Assembly: GCA_900316475.1 (NCBI GenBank)
Contig: ONDA01000008.1
Span: 1 to 64,000 of the forward strand
Length of the DNA: 64,000 nucleotides
Direction of reading: 5' to 3'
Source: an uncultured Prevotellaceae bacterium
Lineage (GTDB): Bacteria; Bacteroidota; Bacteroidia; Bacteroidales; Bacteroidaceae
Positions 25,130 through 33,134 of the stretch are shown one piece after another (within the stretch, counting starts at the first letter, position 1; every line of letters begins with the position of its first letter). The notes beneath the pieces were generated by a model that was given only the letters and a program-made list of their open reading frames with translations, had not been told where the DNA came from and made no database searches. The translations under genes were made by a program, and so were the position numbers.

Positions 25130-27034
25130 TTACTGCCTGATAGTGAGAAAGCCGTTGTCCAGATACAGCATTTCTTCGAGCATCAGATACTCGAGGGCGG
25201 CGTCAACCTGTTCGTAGGGTAGGGGAATTTGGCGTAGTTGGGTGATGTGGTGAGGCTTGGCGTCGTTTAGGAGGTCGAGAATCTGTCTGCACGCTTCTTG
25301 ACGGACATTGTCGTTGGTCAGCGTTTTCTTGTCGCCAAGACAGACGTCGCATTGGCCACAATCATGGGAGTCCGTCTCTCCGAAGTATTTCAAGAGTTGA
25401 CGACTGCGGCATTGGTCGGCTGTCTCAGCATAGGCAATCATCGCGTGAATGCGTTCGCTGTAGCGAAGGCGTAAATCGTCGTAGATGTCTGCGGGGAACA
25501 TCAGGTGCTCAGAATCTTCGCGGCGCTGCATATAACGGACGTGTGGTATCTGTTTTTGTGGAATGAACTGTATGATATGTACGGCGGCCAGATGCTTCAG
25601 CGCCAGATAGACCTGTTGCTTGGTGAGGGCACATTCCTTGGCAATGAAAGCTTCGTCGATGTAACAATAGTCGGTGAAAAGCCCGCCGTAGTTGCGAAGC
25701 AGAGCGGTGATAACCAGTTCTTCGTCCGACGACTCCAGGTGGTCGAGACGATAGAGTTGGTCGCGCGAAAGGATGAAGTGTACACGTGCCTGAGCCTCTT
25801 GTTCCTCGATGTAGTCGATATAGCCGGCACGAGTGAGAATCTTGAGGGCAGAGTGTACCTGAATGGGGAAATGATGAAACTTATGGCAGAAATCATCAAT
25901 GCTGAATTCAAAAGTGACGTTGTAGCCGTCGCCAATGGCCACTTGATAATAGTATGACAGGTGGTCGTAGACTCTGCGGATGTAGTCTTTTTCAGGAAAT
26001 GTGTCGTCGATACGCTTGACGAGCTTACGCCTGTCATGATCGTTATAAAGCAGGACGGCATAGGCTTTCTTGTTGTCGCGGCCGGCACGTCCGGCTTCTT
26101 GGAAATAGGCTTCAATGGAGTCTGGGCAGTCGATGTGGATGACGCTGCGTACATTAGGCTTGTCGATGCCCATGCCGAAGGCGTTGGTTGCCACCATGAC
26201 GCGGATTTTGTCTTGCTGCCAGGCCTGCTGCCGGCTGTCTTTTTCAGCGTTGTCAAGTCCGGCGTGGTAGTGTGTGGCGCTGATTCCGTTTTGGGTAAGC
26301 AGGTCTGCAATATCCTTGGTGCGGCGTCGGCTGCGCGCATAGACAATGCAACTTCCATCGATGCTGTTCAGAATATGGATCAGCTCATCATCCTTGTCGG
26401 CGGCCTGACGTACAATGTATGTCAGGTTAGCACGCTCGAACGACATGCGGAAGACGCGCTGCTCAGAGAACCCGAGACGTTGCTGGATGTCGTCCACGAC
26501 TATAGGGGTAGCGGTAGCCGTCAGTGCCAAGACGGACACCCCCGGCAGGTCATGACGTATGTCGGCTATATGAAGATAGGAAGGACGGAAATCATACCCC
26601 CATTGCGATATACAGTGAGCCTCATCCACGGTGATGAAATTGACGTTCATGTGGCGCAACTTCGTTCGGAAAATGTCCGATGAGAGTCGCTCTGGCGACA
26701 CGTAGAGCAATTTGTATGCGCCAAAAACGGCATTGTCAAGAGTCGTAAGGATTTGGTTGTGCTCCATGCCGCTGTAGATAGCTGCAGCGCGGATACCATG
26801 ACGGCGCAGGTTGTGAACCTGGTCCTTCATAAGGGCGATGAGTGGCGTGACGACAATGCATACGCCCTCCATCGCCAAAGCGGGCACCTGGAAGGTGATG
26901 CTCTTACCGCCTCCCGTAGGCATCAGCCCCAAGGTGTCATGCCCGGACCCGATGCTTTCGATGATGTCATGCTGCACACCACGAAAGTCATCATAGCCCC
27001 AATATTGCCTAAGGATTTCCCTATAGCTCTTCAC
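25130..27034 (-). CDS. recQ: RecQ-family ATP-dependent DNA helicase
   Basis: A 634-residue 3'-5' DNA helicase. The motifs are in order: LMPTGGGKSITFQ (Walker A), VDEAHCISQWGYDFRP (motif II and aromatic loop), LALTATAT (motif III) and QEAGRAGRD (motif VI). The RecQ-Ct zinc site is visible as a cysteine near residue 525 followed by CGQCDVC. A winged-helix region precedes the C-terminus. There is no obvious HRDC domain, as in short RecQ forms. Its start overlaps the recJ stop by 14 bases, placing a helicase and nuclease of the same repair pathway in one transcript. Confidence 0.95.
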   Translation of the reverse strand: MKSYREILRQYWGYDDFRGVQHDIIESIGSGHDTLGLMPTGGGKSITFQVPALAMEGVCIVVTPLIALMKDQVHNLRRHGIRAAAIYSGMEHNQILTTLDNAVFGAYKLLYVSPERLSSDIFRTKLRHMNVNFITVDEAHCISQWGYDFRPSYLHIADIRHDLPGVSVLALTATATPIVVDDIQQRLGFSEQRVFRMSFERANLTYIVRQAADKDDELIHILNSIDGSCIVYARSRRRTKDIADLLTQNGISATHYHAGLDNAEKDSRQQAWQQDKIRVMVATNAFGMGIDKPNVRSVIHIDCPDSIEAYFQEAGRAGRDNKKAYAVLLYNDHDRRKLVKRIDDTFPEKDYIRRVYDHLSYYYQVAIGDGYNVTFEFSIDDFCHKFHHFPIQVHSALKILTRAGYIDYIEEQEAQARVHFILSRDQLYRLDHLESSDEELVITALLRNYGGLFTDYCYIDEAFIAKECALTKQQVYLALKHLAAVHIIQFIPQKQIPHVRYMQRREDSEHLMFPADIYDDLRLRYSERIHAMIAYAETADQCRSRQLLKYFGETDSHDCGQCDVCLGDKKTLTNDNVRQEACRQILDLLNDAKPHHITQLRQIPLPYEQVDAALEYLMLEEMLYLDNGFLTIRQ

Positions 27035-28745
27035 TTGGCTTGATGTCCTCTATCTGCAATTGCACTTCGCTGCGTTTATAGATGTTCTCCTCGATGGTGA
27101 AGACAATGTCGAACGAGCGCTTCGACTTGATGTACCGTGCCGCCTTGCTCTGGCCAAAGGCAATGCCATTCATGACGTTCGACGATTTGGAATCTACCAG
27201 CTCAAGTTTGATGTGCTCTTGCTGGCGGCCGACGACCTTGCTGGTGCCATAGTCATAGACGTTGCGCGTACAAAAGAGGGGCTTGGGGTTATCGGGGCCG
27301 TGAGGTGCAAACTTCTTGAGGTCGTTATGCAACTTCTTATTGATGTCCCTGAAGTCAACCTCTTCTTCAATGTCAAGGGTGGCTTCTGTCTGTTCTGGCA
27401 GAATATGTTCGTTGACGTACTGCTGGAAGCGGCGGCGGAACTCGGGGATGTTTTCGATTTTCAGAGACAGCCCAACGGCATAAGTATGCCCGCCGAAGTT
27501 CTCAAGTATGTCGCGACACGATTTGACGGCGTCGTAGATGTCGTAGCCGGCAACAGAGCGCGCCGACCCCGTAGCCAGGTCGCCGCTACGGGTCAGTACG
27601 ACGGTGGGACGGAAATACAGTTCCGTCATACGCGAGGCTACGATGCCGACAACGCCTTTCTTCCAGTTCTCGTCGTACAGAACGATACTGTTGTGGTGCT
27701 TTTGGCTTTCAAGCTTCTCTATAATCTGGTTGGCCTCTTCGGTCATCTGCTTGTCCACATCCTTGCGCTGTTCATTATACTCGTTGATGTGAATAGCCAT
27801 AGCGAGAGCACGGTTGAAGTCTTTCTCCACCAGCAAGTCAACAGCCTCAATACCACTCTGCATACGTCCTGAGGCATTGATACGAGGTCCTATTTTGAAG
27901 ACGATGTCGCTCATTGTAAGCTCGCGTCCGGTAAGTCCGCAAATCTCGATAATGGCCTTCAGACCGATAGACGGATTCTGGTTAAGCTGCTTGAGGCCAT
28001 GGAAAGCAAGGATCCGGTTCTCGCCAGTCATCGACACGATGTCTGCGGCAATAGAAACGGCGCAGAAGTCGAGTAGGGGAATGAGACGCGAGAAGGGGAT
28101 ACCGTTGTTCTTTGCAAAAGCCTGCATAAACTTAAAGCCTACACCACAACCGCAAAGATGCTTGAAAGGGTAGGTGGAATCCTCGCGCTTGGGGTTGAGG
28201 ATGGCCACAGCCGGTGGAAGATCTTCGTCGGGGACGTGATGATCGCAGATAATAAAGTCTATCCCCAATTGCTGGGCATAGGTTATCTCCTCGATGGCCT
28301 TGATGCCGCAATCAAGCACGATAATAAGTTTGACACCTTGTTCCGCAGCATAGTCCAGTCCTTTCTTGCTGATGCCATAGCCCTCTTCGTAGCGATCGGG
28401 GATATAGTATTCAATGTTGGAATAGAATTGCTGTAGGAACTTGTATACCAAGGCTACCGCCGTACATCCGTCAACGTCATAGTCGCCGTAGACCATAATA
28501 CGCTCTTTTCGTCCCATGGCGTCATTTAGTCTGTCGACCGCTACATCCATATCATTCATCAGGAAAGGGTCGATGAGCTCGTTGAGCATGGGGCGGAAGA
28601 AACGTTTGGCCGCCGATTCCGTCTTGATGCCTCGCTGTATAAGCAAGTCGGCCAAGATAGGACTCATACCTATCTTTTCTGCCAATTCCTTAGCTGCTGC
28701 AGCTCTTTCGGATGTTGGTGGTTCGTAATTCCATTTGAAATGCAT
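27021..28745 (-). CDS. recJ: Single-stranded-DNA-specific exonuclease RecJ
   Basis: A 574-residue 5'-3' exonuclease of the DHH family. The metal-binding motifs are visible: GDYDVDGCTAVALVY near residue 80, LDCGIKA, and CDHHVPDEDLPPA near 150, followed by the DHHA1 region with GFGGHTYAVGLSLK-like sequence. The length is typical. It acts with RecQ in recombination and mismatch repair. The single promoter upstream probably drives both genes. Confidence 0.95.
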   Translation of the reverse strand: MHFKWNYEPPTSERAAAAKELAEKIGMSPILADLLIQRGIKTESAAKRFFRPMLNELIDPFLMNDMDVAVDRLNDAMGRKERIMVYGDYDVDGCTAVALVYKFLQQFYSNIEYYIPDRYEEGYGISKKGLDYAAEQGVKLIIVLDCGIKAIEEITYAQQLGIDFIICDHHVPDEDLPPAVAILNPKREDSTYPFKHLCGCGVGFKFMQAFAKNNGIPFSRLIPLLDFCAVSIAADIVSMTGENRILAFHGLKQLNQNPSIGLKAIIEICGLTGRELTMSDIVFKIGPRINASGRMQSGIEAVDLLVEKDFNRALAMAIHINEYNEQRKDVDKQMTEEANQIIEKLESQKHHNSIVLYDENWKKGVVGIVASRMTELYFRPTVVLTRSGDLATGSARSVAGYDIYDAVKSCRDILENFGGHTYAVGLSLKIENIPEFRRRFQQYVNEHILPEQTEATLDIEEEVDFRDINKKLHNDLKKFAPHGPDNPKPLFCTRNVYDYGTSKVVGRQQEHIKLELVDSKSSNVMNGIAFGQSKAARYIKSKRSFDIVFTIEENIYKRSEVQLQIEDIKPSEEL

Positions 28746-28811
28746 TTATATTATTATTTTTGTTCTATCTCGCTTAGGTGGCAACAGGGCAAAATAACCC
28801 AAATTAGCGCC

Positions 28812-28843
28812 CAAAGATAGAAATAATATTTGAAATAACCAAC
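28812..28843 (-). promoter_or_regulatory. recJ-recQ promoter
   Basis: On the minus strand TTG, 20 bases, TATCTTTG (28812-28819), about 65 bases ahead of the recJ ATG. Confidence 0.65.
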
Positions 28844-28858
28844 AAAAGAACCGAAATT

Positions 28859-29092
28859 TTAACAGAAAAAAATAAATGGCGCTTCACTGAGCGACGCCCG
28901 CCCGGCATCGTGTTGCCCGATGTTACTGAACACCTTCATAAAGACATTCTGATACACCTCCTCGGCATTCTCGGTGACGGCGACGAGCCGCACCACCTGC
29001 GCGAAGACCTCGCGGCTGTAGCGGTCGATGGTCTCTTGTTGTGCCTTGGGACTTTGTTTGCGCAGTCCCGCTATCAGGTCTGTCTTGGTCAT
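28859..29092 (-). pseudogene. Truncated ECF sigma factor (region 2 only)
   Basis: The frame gives 77 residues. The first 68 match the start of an ECF sigma factor: a helix with SREVFAQVVRLVAV, then ENAEEVYQNVFMKVFSNIGQHDAGRASL, very close in pattern to the intact sigma gene ending at 42927. The frame then runs into SEAPFIFFC and stops where region 2.4 and region 4 should follow. An apparently intact ECF-type promoter and start codon remain upstream. It is best read as the 5' remnant left by a deletion. Confidence 0.75.
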
Positions 29093-29113
29093 GCTGTTTT
29101 CTGTCTCTGTTTA

Positions 29114-29144
29114 TATATACGCAGAAAGGAGTGGAAACATTACA
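29114..29144 (-). promoter_or_regulatory. ECF-type promoter of the truncated sigma gene
   Basis: On the minus strand TGTAAT (29139-29144), 17 bases, CGTATATA (29114-29121). The same -10-like box stands before the other sigma loci of this region, which suggests autoregulation by an ECF sigma factor. Confidence 0.5.
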
Positions 29145-29153
29145 GTCGGGGAG

Positions 29154-29188
29154 AAAAAAGTTCCGGGATAAGTCCCGGAACCTTTTTT
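29154..29188. terminator. Bidirectional terminator downstream of the sigma/OMP chimera
   Basis: GTTCCGGGA and TCCCGGAAC form a 9-bp perfect stem with loop TAAG (29160-29181), with A and T runs on the two sides. Confidence 0.85.
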
Positions 29189-29216
29189 TATTGTGTATGT
29201 GATCTACATGCGCATT

Positions 29217-29732
29217 TTACAGATAAAGCCCGAACGAGAGCGAGCGGAACTTCACGCCGCCGTCCTTCAGCACGTTGTCGCCCGAGTACTTCAGATAGAG
29301 CGGTACGCCCATAATGCCGAGGCGGAGCATCCAGTCGATGGTGATGGGGCGCTGGCGTATGTGGCGCTCCAGTCTCTCGATGTCGTCGCCATACAGGGAA
29401 TACTCCGTCAGCATGCTGCCGTAGACATTGAAGTTCACCACGGGGCCGAAGCCAATCCAGAAGTCCTCGTCGAACTCATGGGTATAGCCCAGGTTGACGG
29501 TCAGCGAGAAGACCTTGATGCGCGAGAAGTCGGGCGACACCTGCAAGGGGTAATTCTCGAGGGCGACGTTGCCGTCGGGCGCTTTCACGAATCGTGTGTC
29601 GCCGGTCATGTGCAGAGCTAGCGCGTCGAGGGGTTGCCGCAGTTCGCCAACCATCTGCCACAGCCGCAGCAGGGCGTCCTGCACCGTGTCTTCGGCATCG
29701 TCGTCACCCAGATAGCGGCGCGCCGTCAGCAT
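29217..29732 (-). pseudogene. Chimera of an ECF sigma factor N-part and an outer-membrane protein C-part
   Basis: Residues 1-40 are sigma region 2 (LTARRYLGDDDAEDTVQDAL through LDALAL). From about residue 41 the sequence changes to a beta-barrel-like protein with alternating strands (VFSLTVNLGYTHEFDEDFWIGF, FRSLSFGLYL at the very end, as in Bacteroidetes outer-membrane proteins). The join is in frame. The sigma part has also lost its first residues: an ATGACGC start just upstream is out of frame with it. The simplest explanation is an internal deletion in a sigma/anti-sigma/OMP operon. Promoter and terminator are retained, so the chimera may be expressed, but it lacks a secretion signal. Confidence 0.7.
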
Positions 29733-29764
29733 CAGCTTGCGTCATTCTTGGGCGTTGTTTACTC

Positions 29765-29794
29765 TATATACGCAAAAAAGTCCGTTTTGTGACA
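29765..29794 (-). promoter_or_regulatory. ECF-type promoter of the chimera
   Basis: On the minus strand TGTCAC (29789-29794), 16 bases, CGTATATA (29765-29772). A 30-bp stretch covering the -35 side recurs at about 35292-35321, upstream of another broken sigma gene. Confidence 0.5.
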
Positions 29795-29827
29795 TCCAAG
29801 ATACTACTTTTTGCCGATACCGCCAAG

Positions 29828-29855
29828 AAAAAGCCGCGATGATAATCACCGCGGC
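29828..29855 (-). terminator. Terminator of the M56-TonB gene
   Basis: Read on the minus strand, GCCGCG-GTGAT pairs with ATCAT-CGCGGC and is followed by TTTTTC. It lies 24 bases after the stop of the M56-TonB gene. Confidence 0.75.
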
Positions 29856-29878
29856 CCGTCTTTTAACATTATTTTTAT

Positions 29879-31531
29879 TCATTGCAGTCGGAAGGTTACT
29901 GGCATCGTGTACTTCACGCGCACCGGTTGGCCATTCTGCCGGCCGGGCGTCCACTTAGGCATGGCATTGACCACACGCAGCGCTTCGGCGTCCAGGTCGT
30001 CGTTCACTTTCTTCAACACCTTGGCTTCGCTGACGGTGCCGTCTTCCTCGACGATAAACTGTACCAAGACCCGGCCCTGAGTGCCGGTTTTCATGGCGGC
30101 CTCAGGATAGTGGACGTTCATGGAGATGTATTTCATCAGCTCCGGCAGCCCGCCGGGGTATTCCGGCATCTGTTCCACCACGTCGAAGGCTTCTCTGTCG
30201 GTGTTCTTCTCAGGTTCATCGTTCTGCACCGTAAACGAAGCAATCGCTTTCTTGTCATTCTTCACATACTCCTTGGTGTTGATGAAGAGTATGCCGTTCG
30301 AGGTGTCGGCATTGAAGTGTTTGGCATACTCCTTCAGCACGTCTTCGTTCTTGATAACACTCACGTTGTCAATCTCCTTTGGGTTAATGGCATTCAGCTG
30401 TTCGGGTTTGGTTACCTTGCCGTCGATGACAAGCAGCGGCTCACGATCGCCCAAGACCTCACTCATTTTGATAATCTCCTGTTGAGGCTCTGCAGCGACT
30501 TTACCGTCGATGATAAGCTTAGGTTCGCTCTCAGCCTGAGGCGTTTCTTCGGCCTTTGCCTCTTTCACCTCGATGGTCGTGGCGTTCAGTTTTAGCTGAG
30601 CGGCCTTGCGGCCTTTCTTCACTACTTTCTTCTGCGGCTGTTCCTGCGTGTCCTCGTAAACGTAGTCGGTGACGGTCTCGGCGTTCAGGGCCAGGGCTGT
30701 GCCCACGATGGGCAGCAGTGCGAGCAGCTTCAGCAGGCTCGCGGGGTTTGATTTTTTATGAAGCATCATGTTTATGCGGTTTTTGAGGGTACTGTGACTG
30801 ATGCCGCAGGCTACTGAGTACCCGCAGTCGCCGACGGCCTTTTGGATAAGCAGATACTGATACTGACGCATATTGATGCCTTGAGAGAGTACCGCTGCGT
30901 CGGCCTCGTACTCGTGGATGGCGCGCAAGTCCTGGCGCAGCATCCACATGCCGGGGTTGAACCATTGCAGGGCGGTGAGCGTGTCAACGAGGAGCAGATC
31001 GAGCGTGTGGTGCTGACGGATGTGGCCTCGTTCATGGGCGAGCACGGCGGCATCGTGTGCCTCGTAGTCGCTATGGGAGAGTACGATGTAGTGCATCCAG
31101 CTGAAGGGCGACACCTCTTTCCTGGTGACGCAGACGACGGTGCCGTACGCCTGCGGGTGCCGCTCGCTGTGGGCGATGAGCCACCACAGGCGACAGAGGC
31201 TGGTGAGCGTGCGGCCCAGCGTGACGGCCACGCCGGCGAAGAATACGCAGGCGGCCAGTGTCTGCCACAGCGGCGTTTCCGTCTCTGCAATGCTCACGGC
31301 ACCGAGGTCGGCGGTCACCAGGGCGGTCGGTGCCTGGCTCAGCACCACCGTCTTGTGAACCGTCACCACGCACAGCGGCAACAGAAACGAGGCCACTGCC
31401 GTCAGGAGCAGCACCGCGCGGTTGACGCGGTGAAACGTCTCGCGGCTCAGTAGCAGGCGGTAGAACATATAGAATGCTGCCAACAGCACAGCCACCTTCA
31501 GGTCGTATTGCAGAAACTCTACCATGTTCAT
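29879..31531 (-). CDS. M56 (BlaR1/MecR1-like) membrane peptidase fused to a TonB C-terminal domain
   Basis: A 550-residue signal transducer. Four transmembrane helices surround a cytosolic M56 zinc protease with the HERGH motif near residue 167 and the downstream EYEADAAVL glutamate. After a fourth helix (LLKLLALLPIVGTALAL) comes a periplasmic part: two copies of an (L)IIDGKV motif, a TonB-plug-like segment (INPKEIDNVSVIKNEDVLK ... NGILFINTKE) and a TonB C-terminal domain (MPEYPGGLPELMKYI ... PVRVKYTMPVTF). By analogy with BlaR1 the protease is expected to relieve repression by the adjacent BlaI-type repressor, six bases away. The ligand is unknown. Confidence 0.88.
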   Translation of the reverse strand: MNMVEFLQYDLKVAVLLAAFYMFYRLLLSRETFHRVNRAVLLLTAVASFLLPLCVVTVHKTVVLSQAPTALVTADLGAVSIAETETPLWQTLAACVFFAGVAVTLGRTLTSLCRLWWLIAHSERHPQAYGTVVCVTRKEVSPFSWMHYIVLSHSDYEAHDAAVLAHERGHIRQHHTLDLLLVDTLTALQWFNPGMWMLRQDLRAIHEYEADAAVLSQGINMRQYQYLLIQKAVGDCGYSVACGISHSTLKNRINMMLHKKSNPASLLKLLALLPIVGTALALNAETVTDYVYEDTQEQPQKKVVKKGRKAAQLKLNATTIEVKEAKAEETPQAESEPKLIIDGKVAAEPQQEIIKMSEVLGDREPLLVIDGKVTKPEQLNAINPKEIDNVSVIKNEDVLKEYAKHFNADTSNGILFINTKEYVKNDKKAIASFTVQNDEPEKNTDREAFDVVEQMPEYPGGLPELMKYISMNVHYPEAAMKTGTQGRVLVQFIVEEDGTVSEAKVLKKVNDDLDAEALRVVNAMPKWTPGRQNGQPVRVKYTMPVTFRLQ

Positions 31532-31537
31532 TGTCGT

Positions 31538-31900
31538 TTACGGTTTGCTGTTTTCTATCTGGGCTATCAGGTCTTTCAGTTCGTCCACGGAGATCTTTTC
31601 CTCCTTCACAAACGAGGAGACGGCACTCAGGTAGGAGTCTTCGAAGTAGTCGCGTATGATGCCTCCGAGGCTCGAGCGCCCGTACTCTCGTTCGCTGATG
31701 GTGGGAAAATACTGGAAGGACGTGCCAAACTGCTTGTGACCCAGGAAACCCTTCTTCTCCAAGATGCGCACCGTGGTCGACACGGTGTTGAAGTGGGGCT
31801 TCGGCTCGCCGTAGTACTCCAGGAGTTCCTTGACGAACATCGGGCCGTGCTGCCAGAGCAGGTCCATGATTTCCTTTTCTTTCGCGGTCAGTCGTTTCAT
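31538..31900 (-). CDS. BlaI/MecI/CopY-family repressor
   Basis: A winged-helix repressor of about 120 residues (KRLTAKEKEIMDLLWQHGP, then NTVSTTVRILEKKGFLGHK as recognition helix and wing). The C-terminal helices mediate dimerisation and contain the region cleaved in BlaI relatives. The ATG at 31900 is preferred; the frame extends ten residues to a GTG, but the extra residues are not family-like. Two palindromes upstream are the likely operators. It forms a cassette with the M56-TonB gene. Confidence 0.9.
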   Translation of the reverse strand: MKRLTAKEKEIMDLLWQHGPMFVKELLEYYGEPKPHFNTVSTTVRILEKKGFLGHKQFGTSFQYFPTISEREYGRSSLGGIIRDYFEDSYLSAVSSFVKEEKISVDELKDLIAQIENSKP

Positions 31901-31966
31901 TTTCTTCGGTTTTCTGTTTTCAGTCTTCACTCATTTGCGTCAGCATCTGTATCCGACCGCAAAGTA

Positions 31967-32004
31967 ACTAAAACTTTTAGTTTCTACCAACTAAAAGACT
32001 TAGT
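31967..32004. promoter_or_regulatory. Tandem BlaI-type operators over the promoter
   Basis: ACTAAAACTTTTAGT (31967-31981) is a perfect 7-1-7 palindrome. ACTAAAAGACTTAGT (31990-32004) is a second copy with an imperfect centre, 23 bp away centre to centre. The minus-strand promoter TTG-N20-TTACTTTG of the repressor gene overlaps both, so binding would block its own transcription. A rightward promoter for the small gene at 32178 is 130 bp away. Confidence 0.7.
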
Positions 32005-32109
32005 TTTTATGAATCGTTAAGGTTTTCGGCGCTGTTTTCTTAGTTGTTCACACAATGGTCACGGCTTTTGACGATACATCTTCACTCAGCCAAATAATTT
32101 TCGATGTTT

Positions 32110-32142
32110 TTGCACGCATTCTTGAAATAATCCTTACCTTTG
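32110..32142 (+). promoter_or_regulatory. Promoter of the small membrane-protein gene
   Basis: TTG (32110-32112), 22 bases, TACCTTTG (32135-32142). The spacer is slightly long. It stands 36 bases before the ATG of the small reading frame. Confidence 0.5.
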
Positions 32143-32177
32143 TAGGCGAATTGCATTTATAATCAGCCATAGAAATC

Positions 32178-32348
32178 ATGAAGAAACAGTTTTGGATTAC
32201 CGTGAGGCAGTTTATGCTCTATCTCTGCCTGAGTCAGGGCTTGATGGTCATCGGTATGATACCAATTGTTATTAGCGCCATCCAAAAAGAAATGGACAAG
32301 GAAACCATGATGGAATATACTTCCAATTCAAACACAGTGAAAGATTAG
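32178..32348 (+). CDS. Small membrane protein, 56 residues, unknown
   Basis: An ATG-to-TAG frame begins MKKQFWITVRQFMLYLCLSQ, continues with a hydrophobic helix (GLMVIGMIPIVISAI) and ends in a charged tail. One transmembrane helix with an N-terminal basic segment is predicted. A promoter precedes it. I do not recognise the family. It could be a genuine small membrane peptide or the surviving 5' end of a longer, deleted gene, since the DNA behind it contains gene remnants. Confidence 0.45.
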   Translation: MKKQFWITVRQFMLYLCLSQGLMVIGMIPIVISAIQKEMDKETMMEYTSNSNTVKD

Positions 32349-32424
32349 CTCTCGGCTACTCATTATCTATTAGCCATGCCTTGAAGAAAGGGTCTTAGAT
32401 GGTTTCCCAGTCTCTTTTTTTCTT

Positions 32425-32468
32425 TCCTCGCCCGTATCAGTGGCCCCTTTCAGCTTTATGTATTACGC
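32425..32468 (+). pseudogene. Deletion fossil of an M56 peptidase gene
   Basis: TCGCCCG-ATCAGTGGCCCC matches positions 33349-33366 of the intact M56 gene. Without a break, the following CCTTTCAGCTTTATG matches 33610-33625 of the same gene. The two source segments are about 245 bp apart and both contain GTGGCCCC, so the fossil looks like a duplicate in which the DNA between two short direct repeats was lost. The rest of the 32350-32610 stretch shows no gene I can identify. Confidence 0.65.
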
Positions 32469-32620
32469 CGAAATGAACCTTGACGGCTATTAGCCTTTCC
32501 TTATTGCCGGCGCGCCGTTCAACATGCCACCTGCAGAGTTAACAACTAATAATGGCAAGCTTTTAACTAAACACAAACGTTAAAAAAGAACTGAAACGGC
32601 CAGAAAGATAGGGTGGTCGC

Positions 32621-32651
32621 TTGCCGAAAGCCCAGTTTTTGCCTAATTTTG
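32621..32651 (+). promoter_or_regulatory. Promoter of the second BlaI-M56 cassette
   Basis: TTG (32621-32623), 20 bases, TAATTTTG (32644-32651), 33 bases before the ATG. I find no ACTAAA-type palindrome here, so its operator differs from that of the first cassette. Confidence 0.65.
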
Positions 32652-32684
32652 CGGTGTCGAAAAAAACAGAAACCGATAGAGACT

Positions 32685-33134
32685 ATGGCAAAGACAAAAG
32701 AGTTGAAACCGCTGACACAAGCCGAGACAGAGCTGATGAACCTGCTGTGGGACCACTCGCAGGGGCTCACGGTGAAAGACCTTGTAGAGCAGTACCCCGA
32801 ACCGCAACCGGCCTACACCACCGTGGGTACCTTCCTAAAGATACTGGAGGCAAAGGGCTTCGTGGAGCACCGCCGGCTGGGAGGCAGCGGCAGGACGTTC
32901 GTCTACTCACCGCTGCTCACCCGCGAGAAATACGTGACGCAGGTGCTGCGCGACGTGAAGGATAACCTCTTCGGCTCGTCGATGAAGAAGATGCTCTCCT
33001 TCTTCGTGCAGAGCGAGGAGTTGAGCGAGGCCGAGCTGCAGGAGATTCTCAGCATGATTTCGACCGACGACAAGCCTGCTTCAGACACAAGCATGAACCC
33101 GGAAATGAAGATACAATGGTGTACTACGTACTGA
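32685..33134 (+). CDS. BlaI/MecI/CopY-family repressor, second copy
   Basis: A 149-residue repressor. The winged helix reads LTQAETELMNLLWDHSQGLT and PAYTTVGTFLKILEAKGFVEHRR. A longer C-terminal tail follows the dimerisation helices. The ATG at 32685 is chosen because the upstream extension is cysteine- and lysine-rich junk that crosses the promoter. It overlaps the following M56 gene by 19 bases, so repressor and antirepressor are translationally coupled. Confidence 0.9.
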   Translation: MAKTKELKPLTQAETELMNLLWDHSQGLTVKDLVEQYPEPQPAYTTVGTFLKILEAKGFVEHRRLGGSGRTFVYSPLLTREKYVTQVLRDVKDNLFGSSMKKMLSFFVQSEELSEAELQEILSMISTDDKPASDTSMNPEMKIQWCTTY

